A stretch of 64,000 nucleotides of DNA from Rhodoglobus sp. (GTDB taxonomy: Bacteria > Actinomycetota > Actinomycetes > Actinomycetales > Microbacteriaceae). The number at the start of each line of letters is the position of its first letter. Positions within the stretch are counted from its first letter, which is position 1. Made by a program: the position numbers and the translations under genes. The notes under the pieces are model-generated. The model did no database searches and was not told the origin of the DNA. It saw nothing but the letters and a program-made list of their open reading frames with translations. Of this stretch, positions 14,959 to 23,325 are shown piece after piece. The stretch covers positions 1 through 64,000 of the forward strand of contig JAODAQ010000067.1 in NCBI GenBank assembly GCA_025463515.1, given 5' to 3'.

Positions 14959-15897
14959 TCATGGCAGTTCCCTCAGCGGCGTGCCCTCGAGGAAGGCGCG
15001 GATGTCCTCCACGGCGTCCGGATACGACACGCGGAAGCTGCCGTCGGTCACGTAGCCCATGTGCGGAGAGAGGAGCGTCCGCGGCGAGGTGCGCAGCCAG
15101 TGGTCGGCGGGCAGGGGCTCCTCGTCATAGACGTCGAGCCCGGCGCCCGCGATCCAGCCCTCGTCGAGGGCCCGCCGCAGCGCCGCCTGGTCGACCAGGC
15201 CCGCGCGCGCCGTGTTCACGAGGTAGGCGTCCGGCGGCATCAGCCTGAGCTCGGCGGCGCCGACGATCTCGCGCGTGCTCTCCCCCAGCACCAGGTGCAG
15301 GGAGATGAACCGGGATGCCGCGAACAGCTCGTCCTTCGCTGCCAGCCGTGCGCCGCCCTCTGCGGCGCGCTCGGCGGTGAGGTGCGGGCTCCAGGCGATC
15401 ACGTCCATGCCGAGAGCCGTCCCGACGGCCGCGACCTTCGCTCCGAGGCGCCCGAGCCCGACGAGGCCGAGCGTCTCGCCCGCGAGATCGGCGCCGACAG
15501 TCTGCTGCCAGCCTCCGGCCCGGACGCGGGCATCCTCACCCGCCACGTTCTTGGCGAGCCCGAGGATGAGAGCCCAAGCGAGCTCGGCGGCAGTGCCCGA
15601 CTTCATGCCCGTGCCCGACACGGTGATACCGAGCTCCCGGGCCGCCCCGACGTCGATGGAGGCGTTGCGCATGCCGGTGCTGACGAGCAGCCGCAGCTCG
15701 GGCAGTTGCTCGAGCACGGAGCGCGGGAAGGGGGTTCGCTCGCGCATCGCCACGACGACCGGGGCTCCCGCGAGCCGCTGGAGCAGGGCATCCCCGACCA
15801 GGTGCTCGTGCACGAAGTCGACGTCGAGGCCGGCCCAGTCCGCGCGCGACTCCGCCGCCGACTGGTAGTCGTCGAGCACGACGACCCGCGTGGTCAC
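14959..15897 (-). CDS. D-2-hydroxyacid dehydrogenase, NAD-dependent (first of three)
   Basis: A 312-residue protein. The nucleotide-binding motif is GLVGLGRLGAKVA. The catalytic set Arg (NTARAGLVD), Glu (DVYDEEPLP) and His (LSPHMGYVT) is intact. It reduces 2-oxoacids or oxidises D-2-hydroxyacids. The start is GTG 15897, which overlaps the stop of the upstream hydrolase (GTGA). It is the last gene of a nine-gene operon starting at leuC-like 23233. The substrate is unknown; the operon also has a second member of this family. Confidence 0.88.
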   Translation of the reverse strand: MTTRVVVLDDYQSAAESRADWAGLDVDFVHEHLVGDALLQRLAGAPVVVAMRERTPFPRSVLEQLPELRLLVSTGMRNASIDVGAARELGITVSGTGMKSGTAAELAWALILGLAKNVAGEDARVRAGGWQQTVGADLAGETLGLVGLGRLGAKVAAVGTALGMDVIAWSPHLTAERAAEGGARLAAKDELFAASRFISLHLVLGESTREIVGAAELRLMPPDAYLVNTARAGLVDQAALRRALDEGWIAGAGLDVYDEEPLPADHWLRTSPRTLLSPHMGYVTDGSFRVSYPDAVEDIRAFLEGTPLRELP

Positions 15898-16754
15898 CCG
15901 CCCGCCCCGATCGAGCGCAGGAAGGCTATCGACTCCGCGTTGAACCGCTCCGGGTACTCGAGCTGCGGGAAGTGCCCGCACTCCTCGAACACCGTCAGGC
16001 GCGAATCGGCGATGGCGGCATGGATGCCCTCCGCCTCCGGCACCGCGCCCATCGGGTTGAACCGGCCCCAGAAGATCTGGGTGGGAGCCGTGATGCGCCC
16101 CATCCGCTCGGGGGTGAGCAGGTTGCGCTGGCGGACCTCCATGTCCTGCATGCACAGCAGGTAGTGGAGCGCGGCTTGGAAGTCGGGCTCGTGGTAGATC
16201 CGGTACCGGACGTCGACCAGCTCTTCGCTCGCGCGCGACGGGTCGAAGAAGAGCTTCGCGAGCCGGTCGCGGGTGTAGGCCGGATCCGGGTCGTTCGCCG
16301 CGAGCTCCGTGGTGCTGCGGATGCGCGCCATCACCTCGGGCACCGCGAGGGTGCCGCCCGAGGAGACGAGCTGGAGGCTCGCGACCCTGTCCTGGTGCTC
16401 GCTCGCGAACCAGGCCGCCACCCAGCCGCCGAGAGACTCCCCGACGAGGTGCACGCGCTCGGCACCGACCGCGTCGAGGTAGTCGGAGACGTGCGCCACG
16501 TAGTCGGGGACCTCGAGGTTGCGGGTCGCCTTGTCCGAGTATCCGTGCCCCCGCATGTCGATCGCATGGGCCGCGAAGCCCGCGCGCGCGAACTCGCGCA
16601 CGTTCGGCGCGAACACCTCGAGGTGGCTGCTCGTGCCGTGCAGGAAGAGCACGAGCTCCCCCTCGCCGACCTGCAGCGCACGCGTGCGGACGCCGCCCGC
16701 CGCCACGAAGTCGAGGCGGAACGGGACGTTCGAGAGGTCGGTCCAGATGCTCAC
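15894..16754 (-). CDS. Alpha/beta hydrolase related to meta-cleavage product hydrolases
   Basis: A 286-residue alpha/beta hydrolase. The oxyanion region is LFLHGTSSH, the nucleophile Ser107 is in VGESLGG and the catalytic His261 is in ECGHFPQ. At the usual catalytic acid position (WGRxD) the sequence reads WGRFNPMG, so Asn233 replaces Asp. Related enzymes cleave carbon-carbon bonds of vinylogous 1,5-diketones or hydrolyse esters. The start is GTG 16754, overlapping the cupin stop. It sits in the catabolic operon between the cupin and a hydroxyacid dehydrogenase. Confidence 0.85.
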   Translation of the reverse strand: MSIWTDLSNVPFRLDFVAAGGVRTRALQVGEGELVLFLHGTSSHLEVFAPNVREFARAGFAAHAIDMRGHGYSDKATRNLEVPDYVAHVSDYLDAVGAERVHLVGESLGGWVAAWFASEHQDRVASLQLVSSGGTLAVPEVMARIRSTTELAANDPDPAYTRDRLAKLFFDPSRASEELVDVRYRIYHEPDFQAALHYLLCMQDMEVRQRNLLTPERMGRITAPTQIFWGRFNPMGAVPEAEGIHAAIADSRLTVFEECGHFPQLEYPERFNAESIAFLRSIGAGG

Positions 16755-17140
16755 TCGAGGCGCCTCGCGAAGGGCTTCGACGGGTCGGGCACCGGCGAGC
16801 AGATGTTGAGGTGGATGGTGTCCTCGTCGGTGGCGTTGAAGTTCTGGTGCGCCACGCCCGCGGGGAAGACCACGAGGCTGCCGGGCGCGGCGTCGAACCG
16901 GTTGCCGTCGACCTCGATGGTCATGGTGCCGGCGAGGATGTAGAACACCTGGTCGACCTCGTGCACGTGCAGGCCCTCCGGCGAGCCGCCGCCGGCCGGG
17001 GTGCGGATGTACGACACCGTCACGTGCGTCGCGCCGCTGTCGTGCGAGAGGAGCTTCTGGGAGAGCCGCTCGTCAGGGCCGAGGGCGGCGAACTTCGCGA
17101 AGTCGACGGTGCGGAGGTACTCGAATGCCGCGTCGGTCAT
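16751..17140 (-). CDS. Cupin-domain protein
   Basis: A 129-residue single cupin. Motif 1 has the metal ligands in GLHVHEVDQVFYILAG (two His, Glu position replaced by Gln in VDQVF) and motif 2 is PAGVAHQNFN. The fold can be an isomerase, dioxygenase or decarboxylase; no finer assignment is possible. The frame extends upstream, but ATG 17140 begins the fold and overlaps the stop of the carboxymuconolactone decarboxylase-like gene (ATGA). Confidence 0.83.
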   Translation of the reverse strand: MTDAAFEYLRTVDFAKFAALGPDERLSQKLLSHDSGATHVTVSYIRTPAGGGSPEGLHVHEVDQVFYILAGTMTIEVDGNRFDAAPGSLVVFPAGVAHQNFNATDEDTIHLNICSPVPDPSKPFARRLE

Positions 17141-17763
17141 GGTGTTTCCTTTCGGTGGTGCAGGTCGTCCCAGGGGGCAGTCTCGCCCACGGGAAGGGGA
17201 ACGTCGAAGGTGTTGAGGAGGAATGACGAGAGGCAGTAGTAGCCGGTGAGCGCAACGGCGTCGATGAGCTTGCGCTCCCCCAGCGCCGCGAGAGCTGCGG
17301 CGTAGGCGTGATCGTCGACGGCACCGGTCGCGAGCAGCTGCCTGACGACGGTGTGCAGCGCCTGGTCCCGCGGGCTCTCGAGCACCGGCCGGTCGCCGCG
17401 CGCGATCGCCGCGACGACCTCGGCCGGAATGCCCTCGCGCGCGGCGTAGATCTCGTGCCGCAGCCAGGCGTAGCGCGCCCGCCAGTGGCCGGCGACCGTC
17501 ACGATCACGAGCTCGGTCTCGTACAGGTCGAGGCTCGAGTCGAACCGCAGCCGGGCGCCGAGCTCCGAGACAGCGAGGCCGATGCCGGGCGAGCGCAGCA
17601 GCACGTCGAAGGGGCCGGTGAGCTGGCCGCCCTCGCGCACCGCCGTCGCCGCGCGCGGGCCTGCCGCGATCGCGTCCCACATCGCGCGCTGCTCGGGGTC
17701 GAGCCCTTCGTCGCGCATCGGTGTGAGTCTGCGGCTCGCGGCGCTGCCCAGTTGCCCGGCCAT
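17137..17763 (-). CDS. Carboxymuconolactone decarboxylase-like protein
   Basis: A 208-residue all-helical protein of the CMD/AhpD superfamily, recognised by the ELVIVTVAGHWRARYAWLRHEIYA helix pair. In AhpD this position carries a CxxC peroxidatic pair; none is present, so a lyase or decarboxylase-like role is more likely than peroxide reduction. The homologous part begins at ATG 17763, two bases after the SDR stop. It is a central gene of the catabolic operon. Confidence 0.82.
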   Translation of the reverse strand: MAGQLGSAASRRLTPMRDEGLDPEQRAMWDAIAAGPRAATAVREGGQLTGPFDVLLRSPGIGLAVSELGARLRFDSSLDLYETELVIVTVAGHWRARYAWLRHEIYAAREGIPAEVVAAIARGDRPVLESPRDQALHTVVRQLLATGAVDDHAYAAALAALGERKLIDAVALTGYYCLSSFLLNTFDVPLPVGETAPWDDLHHRKETP

Positions 17764-17765
17764 GG

Positions 17766-18641
17766 CTACTTCGCGGCGACGCGCTCGCGCGCCGCCTTCG
17801 CTGCCGCTGCCTCTTCCTTGACCTCGGCCTCGGAGGGCGCGCGGCCGATCTGCACGCTCTGGCCGCCGTCGACGGGGAGCGTGACACCGGTCACGAACGA
17901 CGCCTCGTCCGACGCGAGCCAGAGGGCGGCGTTGGCGATGTCCCAGGCCGTGCCCATCTTCTTGCGCAGCGGAACCTCCTTGTCGCGCATGGCCACGACC
18001 TCCTCGTACGTGAGGTCGAACTTGCGCATGCGGTTCTCGACGGCTGTCGGAGTATTGAGCAGCCCGGGCAGGATGACGTTCGCGCGCACGCCGTACTCGG
18101 CGTTGCGGATCGCCACGTGCTGGGTCAGCGCGACGACGGCTGCCTTGGACGTCTTGTAGCCGACGTACGGGTAGTTGTTGAAGGCCGCGGCCGACGAGAT
18201 GTTGATGATCGAGCCGGAGCCCTGCTCGCGCATGATCGGGATGATGTGCTTGCAGGTGAGGACCATCGAGCGCAGGTTGATGTTGATGACGCGGTCGAAC
18301 GCCTCCGTCGTGATCTCGGTGATCACGGCGTCCCCCGCCGCGATGCTCACGCCGACGTTGTTGTGCAGGATGTCGATCTTGCCCCACATCTTGTACACGG
18401 CGTCCACTGCCGCGATGATCGTGTCCTCCTCGGTCACGTCCGCGACGAACGGCTCGGCGATGCCGCCGGCCTCGCGGATCCCGTTGACCGTGTCCTGCGC
18501 GGCCTCCAGGTTGTTGTCGACGCAGAACACCTTCGCGCCCTCGCGGGCGAACGTGAGGGCGGTGGCCTTGCCGTTGCCGACGGTCCTGCCCGCCTGCTGG
18601 CCGGCTCCGAAGATGATTGCGACTTTGCCTTCGAGTCTCAT
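17766..18641 (-). CDS. Short-chain dehydrogenase/reductase
   Basis: A 291-residue classical SDR. The cofactor motif is GAGQQAGRTVGNG, Asp42 in the FCVDNN loop suggests NAD preference, and NNVG, Ser of NISSAAAF and Y-x3-K (in GYKTSKAA) form the catalytic set. The C-terminus has an Ala/Glu-rich helical extension of about 35 residues not needed for the fold. It belongs to the operon, between the TPP enzyme and the CMD-like gene, and presumably oxidises a hydroxy intermediate. Confidence 0.87.
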   Translation of the reverse strand: MRLEGKVAIIFGAGQQAGRTVGNGKATALTFAREGAKVFCVDNNLEAAQDTVNGIREAGGIAEPFVADVTEEDTIIAAVDAVYKMWGKIDILHNNVGVSIAAGDAVITEITTEAFDRVININLRSMVLTCKHIIPIMREQGSGSIINISSAAAFNNYPYVGYKTSKAAVVALTQHVAIRNAEYGVRANVILPGLLNTPTAVENRMRKFDLTYEEVVAMRDKEVPLRKKMGTAWDIANAALWLASDEASFVTGVTLPVDGGQSVQIGRAPSEAEVKEEAAAAKAARERVAAK

Positions 18642-18677
18642 TGCTGTTGCTCCTTCTGGTGGTATTGGTGGTCTGGG

Positions 18678-20441
18678 TCAGCTGGCGGCGGTCGCGGCCG
18701 CAGCCGCCACCGGTGCCCCTGCGGACATGAGCGGGGTGCGGAGGTCGACGAAGGTCTGCTCCGTGGAGATGTCGACGACCACGATCGAGGGCACGTTGCT
18801 CGCGACGCTCGTCGCGAGGGCCGTGCGCAACTCGTCCGGGGTGGAGACGCGGTGGGCGGCGAACCCGACGGCCTCGCCGATGCCCGCGTAGTCGAAGCGG
18901 CGGAGGGCCGAGTTGAACTCGAGCTCGCCGCGCATGCGCTGGCTGTGGCGCACCCAGCCCAGGATCCCGTTGTCGAAGACGACCACGATGATGGGGAGGT
19001 TCTCCTCGCTCGCTGACAGCAGCGCCGGCAGCGACATGCTAAACCCGCCGTCGCCGCAGACCGCGACGACCGTGCGGTCGGGCGCGAACACCTTCGCGCC
19101 GATGGCGGCCGGGATGCCGTAGCCCATGCCGCCCGCACCTGCAGGCTGGAGGTAGCCGCCGCCGGCGCGCGACGGGAAGTACCGGCCCATGAGGAGGCGG
19201 TTCTCGCCCGCGTCGGCGCAGATGATCACGTCGTCGGGGAGGGCTGCGCGCAGTTCCGCGATAGCACGCTGCGGATGCACGGGGCTCGACTCCGACGCAC
19301 CGTGCAGCGCGTCGTCCGCGAAGCGGCCGCGGGCCTCGGCGATCGACTCGACCCGCGCGGAGGCGGTGCCGGCCGGAACGTCGAGCACACCGAGCAGGCT
19401 CTCGAGGGCCGCGCCGATGTCGGCGACGACCACCTCGTCCGTCGGCATGGTCCACGCCGCGTTGAGCTGCTCGATGTCGACCTGGATGATGCGCTGGCGG
19501 CCCGGGTTGAACAGGCCGGGGTTCTCGTTGGCGGTGTCGCTCGGACCGAGCTTGCTACCGAGCACGAGCAGCACGTCGGCCGCCGCGACCAGGTCGTTGG
19601 CGAGCGGGTTGCCGAAGTTGCCGAACACGCCCCCGGAGTTGGCGTGGTCCTCGGGGAAGGTCCCCTTGCCCGCCGGGCTCGTCACCACGCCGGCACCGGT
19701 GGCGGCGGCGACCTTGAGCAGCAGGTCCTCGGCGCGGGCGAGCCGCACGCCGCCGCCGGAGACGATGACGGGAGCCGCGGCATCCCGCAGCGCACTGGCC
19801 ACCACCGACATGTCGGGTGCCGCGACGGGCGTCTCGGTCAGGTAGTACTTCGTCGAGTAGAGGCGCGGCAGCGACTCGGGGCCGACCTCGCCCGCGAGGG
19901 AGGTGGAGCTGAAGAGCACGGCGACCGGGCCGGGCTGGCCTGCGAGGGCGTGCTTGATGCCGAGCTGCACCGACTGGACGGCCTCGGCGGGCGTCTGGGC
20001 GACGAAGACGCGCTTGGTGACGGCGCTGAAGGCGGCGTGGGCGTTCCAGGCGTTGTAGTCCGCGGTGCCGGCCTGGTACGGCGCGTGCCCCGAGTACGGG
20101 CGGCCGTCGGTGAGGTCGACGAGCAGGAGCATGGGCGTGCCGCTGGCGAGCGCCTCGAGGACGCCGACGAGGCCCTGGCCCAGCACCCAGGCGCCCTGGC
20201 CCATCGCGACGCCGATCTTCCCGGAAGCGCGCGCGTACGACTCGGCAGCCGAGGTCGAGTGCGACTCGTTGCGCACGAGGACCGTGCGCACGTCGTCGGT
20301 GTGGTGGGCGAGGCGGCTGAAGATGCGTCCTGTGTCGCCGCCGGAGAGACCGAAGACGGTGTCGACCCCGGCCTCCTTGAGGGCGCGGACGATCCCCTCG
20401 GTGACGTGGATCGGCGTATCGGTGAACGGTGTTGCAGGCAT
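18678..20441 (-). CDS. Thiamine-diphosphate enzyme, acetolactate synthase/benzoylformate decarboxylase superfamily
   Basis: A 587-residue three-domain TPP enzyme. The Pyr domain has the putative catalytic Glu in VRNESHSTSAAESYAR, the middle domain follows at about 200-340, and the PP domain has the GDG...N cofactor motif (CGDGGFSMSLPAL, then VVFDNG). Family members decarboxylate a 2-oxoacid and either release an aldehyde or ligate it to a second carbonyl. Its position next to two 2-hydroxyacid dehydrogenases, which supply 2-oxoacids, fits decarboxylation. The substrate is not deducible. Confidence 0.87.
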   Translation of the reverse strand: MPATPFTDTPIHVTEGIVRALKEAGVDTVFGLSGGDTGRIFSRLAHHTDDVRTVLVRNESHSTSAAESYARASGKIGVAMGQGAWVLGQGLVGVLEALASGTPMLLLVDLTDGRPYSGHAPYQAGTADYNAWNAHAAFSAVTKRVFVAQTPAEAVQSVQLGIKHALAGQPGPVAVLFSSTSLAGEVGPESLPRLYSTKYYLTETPVAAPDMSVVASALRDAAAPVIVSGGGVRLARAEDLLLKVAAATGAGVVTSPAGKGTFPEDHANSGGVFGNFGNPLANDLVAAADVLLVLGSKLGPSDTANENPGLFNPGRQRIIQVDIEQLNAAWTMPTDEVVVADIGAALESLLGVLDVPAGTASARVESIAEARGRFADDALHGASESSPVHPQRAIAELRAALPDDVIICADAGENRLLMGRYFPSRAGGGYLQPAGAGGMGYGIPAAIGAKVFAPDRTVVAVCGDGGFSMSLPALLSASEENLPIIVVVFDNGILGWVRHSQRMRGELEFNSALRRFDYAGIGEAVGFAAHRVSTPDELRTALATSVASNVPSIVVVDISTEQTFVDLRTPLMSAGAPVAAAAATAAS

Positions 20442-20471
20442 GCTGTGCTCCTGTGTGGCTCGTGGGTTGGT

Positions 20472-21407
20472 CTAGAGGTGTTCGATCATGAAGTCCGCGG
20501 CGGCGGCGGCGATGCCCGCCATCACGGTGTCGCTGTACCCGCCGTTGTGCGGCGAGAGCACCACGTGGGGCGCGATGAGAAGGGGGGACCCGGTCGGGGG
20601 CTCGTCGGCGAAGACGTCGAGGGCGGCGGAGGTGACCTTGCCGGAGTGCAGTGCCTCGGCGAGGGCCGCTTCGTCGACGACTTCACCGCGCGCGGTGTTG
20701 ACGATGACGACGCCGTCGCGCATCCGCGCGATCTGCTCCCGGCCGATGAGGTGGCGGGTGTCGTCGGTGAGCGGCACGTGCACGCTGATGAAGTCCGAGG
20801 CCGCGAGCAGCTCGTCGAGCCCGACCGTGCGGATGCCCAGCGCCGCGTCGGAGGCGGGGTCCGGATGCCGGCGGTACACGATCACGTCCATGTCGAAGCC
20901 GCGCGCCTTCGGGACCATGGCGCCCCCGATCGCGCCGAAGCCGAGGAGCCCGAGCGTGCGGCCGCCGAGGTGGCGGCCGGTGAACCGGGTCCACTCCCCC
21001 TTGCGCATCGAGGCGTCGGCCTCGGGGATGCGCCGGGCTGCCGCGAGCAGAAGCGCGAACGCGTACTCCGCCACCGCGTCGGCATTGAGGCCGGCGAGGT
21101 TGGACGCGACGATGCCGCGCTTGCGGGCCTCCTCCACGTCGACGTTGTCGAGGCCGGTGCCGACCCGCAGCACGTACTTGAGCCGGGGCGCCGCCTCGAA
21201 GAGCGCGCGGTCGACGGGCTGCAGTCCCACGACGAGTCCGTCGATCCCGGCGGCTACCGCATGCCACGCGGCGAGGCCGTCGGGGCCGGCCATGAGCGCG
21301 TCATAGCCCGCGAGGTCGATCGCGACGTCGATGCCGGCGTCGGCCAGGCGCGCCCGTGCGGACGCGTCGTTGCCGACAATGCGTGTCAGCAGTGCGACGG
21401 TGGTCAT
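20472..21407 (-). CDS. D-2-hydroxyacid dehydrogenase, NAD-dependent (second of three)
   Basis: A 311-residue protein of the phosphoglycerate dehydrogenase-like branch. The cofactor loop is GLLGFGAIGGAM, followed by the basic residues YRRHPDP. The catalytic Arg is in NTARGEVVD, Glu in DVFADEPP and His in LSPHNGG. It lies between the TPP enzyme (30 bp) and the small aconitase-like subunit (39 bp) in the operon. Arginines after the second beta strand may allow NADP use. Confidence 0.88.
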   Translation of the reverse strand: MTTVALLTRIVGNDASARARLADAGIDVAIDLAGYDALMAGPDGLAAWHAVAAGIDGLVVGLQPVDRALFEAAPRLKYVLRVGTGLDNVDVEEARKRGIVASNLAGLNADAVAEYAFALLLAAARRIPEADASMRKGEWTRFTGRHLGGRTLGLLGFGAIGGAMVPKARGFDMDVIVYRRHPDPASDAALGIRTVGLDELLAASDFISVHVPLTDDTRHLIGREQIARMRDGVVIVNTARGEVVDEAALAEALHSGKVTSAALDVFADEPPTGSPLLIAPHVVLSPHNGGYSDTVMAGIAAAAADFMIEHL

Positions 21408-21446
21408 GCTCTCTCCCTTGAGATCATCGGATTCATCCCGGGCGGC

Positions 21447-21941
21447 CTACAGGTACCCGTCGCGGCGGAGCACGGCATGGGTGCCGCCCGCCGCGATCGT
21501 GTCGAGCAGCATGGACGGCATCGCCTCGCCCCGGGCCGAGACGCCGGTGGTGCGGTTGTCGAAGGTGCCCAGCTCGATGTCGACCGAGACGGTGTCGCCC
21601 TCGGTCACGATCGACAGCACGCCGGGCAGCTCGAGGACGGGCAGGGCGTAGCTCACGCAGTTGCGGAAGAAGATCTCCCCCACCGACTCCGAGACGACCG
21701 CGGCGATCCCGAGGCGCGTGAGCATCGTGGGCGCCGGCCTGCTGGAGCCGGTACCGAAGGCGCGGCCCGTGATCAGGATGTCGCCGGGCTGAACGAGCAT
21801 CGCCCAGCCGGGCCGGATCGTGGCGAGCACGAGCGACTCCTGCTCGCGGGGCGCCATGTCGTAGCCGCGGTGCGGCATCATCGCGTCGGTGTTGATGTAG
21901 TCGTTCGGGATGACCCAGGCCTTGCCGGTCAGCGTGCTCAT
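21447..21941 (-). CDS. Aconitase-family small subunit (LeuD-like)
   Basis: A 164-residue swivel domain of a heterodimeric hydro-lyase. GRAFGTGSSRPAP is the conserved GxxxGxGSSR substrate loop and FRNCVSYALPVLELP the second signature. ATG 21941 overlaps the stop of the large subunit (ATGA), so subunits are made together. In leucine synthesis this would be isopropylmalate isomerase, but the catabolic setting suggests another 2- or 3-hydroxy di/tricarboxylate, as for dimethylmalate or maleate hydratases of the same family. Confidence 0.88.
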   Translation of the reverse strand: MSTLTGKAWVIPNDYINTDAMMPHRGYDMAPREQESLVLATIRPGWAMLVQPGDILITGRAFGTGSSRPAPTMLTRLGIAAVVSESVGEIFFRNCVSYALPVLELPGVLSIVTEGDTVSVDIELGTFDNRTTGVSARGEAMPSMLLDTIAAGGTHAVLRRDGYL

Positions 21942-23233
21942 GCCGACTCCCGTGCCGTATCGCGAAGCGCGAGGAGCGCCGGCATCGGGTCGGCGATGTA
22001 GCCGGCGAGCGCGGAGGCCGCGACCGCGGCGGACGACCCCATGTAGATCTCCGCGTCGGGGCTGCCCATGCGGCCCTTGAAGTTGCGGGTGCTCGAGGTG
22101 ATACACACCTCGCCCGCCGCGAGGACGCCCATGTGGCCGCCGGCGCACGCACCGCAGGTCGAGCTCGTGACCAGCGCGCCGGCCGCGGCGAGGGTCTCGA
22201 TGTATCCGAGGCGGATCGCGTCGAGGTAGATCTGCTGCGAGCCCGGCGTGACGATGAAGCGCACGCCTTCAGCGACCCGCTTGCCGCGGACGATGTCGGC
22301 GGCAACCCGCAGGTCGGAGAGCTTGCCGTTCGCGCACGATCCGATGAAGGCCTGGTCGATCGCGATCCGCTCCTCGCCGATCGAGCTCGCCGACCGCACG
22401 TTCCGGTTCATGGCGTTCGGCATCGCGATGCCGGAGGAGATGTCATCGAGGTTCACCACGTAGATGGCGGCGTACTCGGCATCCTCGTCCGCCTCGACCG
22501 GGATGTAGGGCGCGTCGGTGACGGAGGCGATGTGCTCGCGCACCAGGCGGTCCGCGGGCATCATCACGAAGTTGGCGTTGAGCTCGGTGCACATCGTCGA
22601 GAGCGTCGCGCGGTCGTCGAGCGGCATCGACTCCAGGCCGGGGCCCTCGAACTCGATGTCGTGGCCCTCCTGGCTGCCGTAGAGCTGGGCGATGTGCAGG
22701 AATACGTCCTTGCCGTAGACCCCGAACGGCAGGGACCCCTCGAGCCGGAACTTTATCGTCGGGGAGACCTTGTACCAGGTCTTGCCGGTGCAGGCGAGCT
22801 GGATGATGTCGGCCATGCCGAGCCCGCGCGCCGCGCAGTTGAGCACGCCCGCCGCGCTCGTGTGCGAGTCATTGGACGCGACGAGCTGCCCGGGCAGCGC
22901 GAGGCACTCCTCGAAGATGAGCTGGTGCTCGATGCCGCCCTTGCCGACCTCCGCCATGCGGCCGAAGCCGAGCCGCTTGGCGTGCTCTCGAGCGCGCTTG
23001 TGGGCGGTCGCGTACTTGATGTTCGGCGCCGGAACCGCGTGGTCCATGAGCACCGCGATGCGCTCCGGGTGCGCGACCTTCTTGATGTCGGTCGGCAGGC
23101 GCTCCGGCTCGGGGTTGAACACCGAGTCGGCGAGCACGATCAGGTCGACGTCCGTGACTACGATCTGGCCGGGATGCACCTCGGCCAGGCCGCTGCGTGC
23201 CGCGAGCACTTTGTGCACCATGGTCATCCCCAT
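21938..23233 (-). CDS. Aconitase-family large subunit (LeuC-like)
   Basis: A 431-residue [4Fe-4S] hydro-lyase. Cluster ligands lie in GSCANGKLSD and STCGACAGGH. The catalytic His region is SNDSHTSAAGVLNCAARGLG. It catalyses reversible dehydration/hydration of a hydroxyacid together with the LeuD-like subunit. The frame can begin at TTG 23266; I chose ATG 23233, where MGMTMVHKVL aligns with the family start. It is the first gene of the nine-gene operon, with shared motif copy B 42-69 bp upstream. Confidence 0.88.
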   Translation of the reverse strand: MGMTMVHKVLAARSGLAEVHPGQIVVTDVDLIVLADSVFNPEPERLPTDIKKVAHPERIAVLMDHAVPAPNIKYATAHKRAREHAKRLGFGRMAEVGKGGIEHQLIFEECLALPGQLVASNDSHTSAAGVLNCAARGLGMADIIQLACTGKTWYKVSPTIKFRLEGSLPFGVYGKDVFLHIAQLYGSQEGHDIEFEGPGLESMPLDDRATLSTMCTELNANFVMMPADRLVREHIASVTDAPYIPVEADEDAEYAAIYVVNLDDISSGIAMPNAMNRNVRSASSIGEERIAIDQAFIGSCANGKLSDLRVAADIVRGKRVAEGVRFIVTPGSQQIYLDAIRLGYIETLAAAGALVTSSTCGACAGGHMGVLAAGEVCITSSTRNFKGRMGSPDAEIYMGSSAAVAASALAGYIADPMPALLALRDTARESA

Positions 23234-23274
23234 GGTGTCACCGGGTTCCCCGAGAACGAAGGGCAACTTTGCAC

Positions 23275-23302
23275 TTCATATCTCATACTTCGCATCCTAT
23301 TG
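23275..23302 (-). promoter_or_regulatory. Shared 28-bp motif upstream of leuC-like operon (copy B)
   Basis: TTCATATCTCATACTTCG followed by CATCCTATTG on the plus strand. It matches copy A at 22 of 28 positions. It lies in the 92-bp gap between the FAH gene stop and the leuC-like start. Confidence 0.65.
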
Positions 23303-23325
23303 CTTGTGGGGGGTGCGCGGCAAGG

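Noticed and set aside
19275-22001. 908-codon open frame on the plus strand
   Set aside because: It is antisense to the TPP enzyme, hydroxyacid dehydrogenase and LeuD-like genes. The product is Arg/Gly/Asp-rich low-complexity sequence with no family resemblance, as expected in high-GC DNA.
21447-23233. Reading the LeuC/LeuD pair as leucine biosynthesis genes
   Set aside because: Sequence signatures fit the whole aconitase family. No leuA or leuB is nearby, and all neighbours are catabolic, so no leu gene symbols were given.
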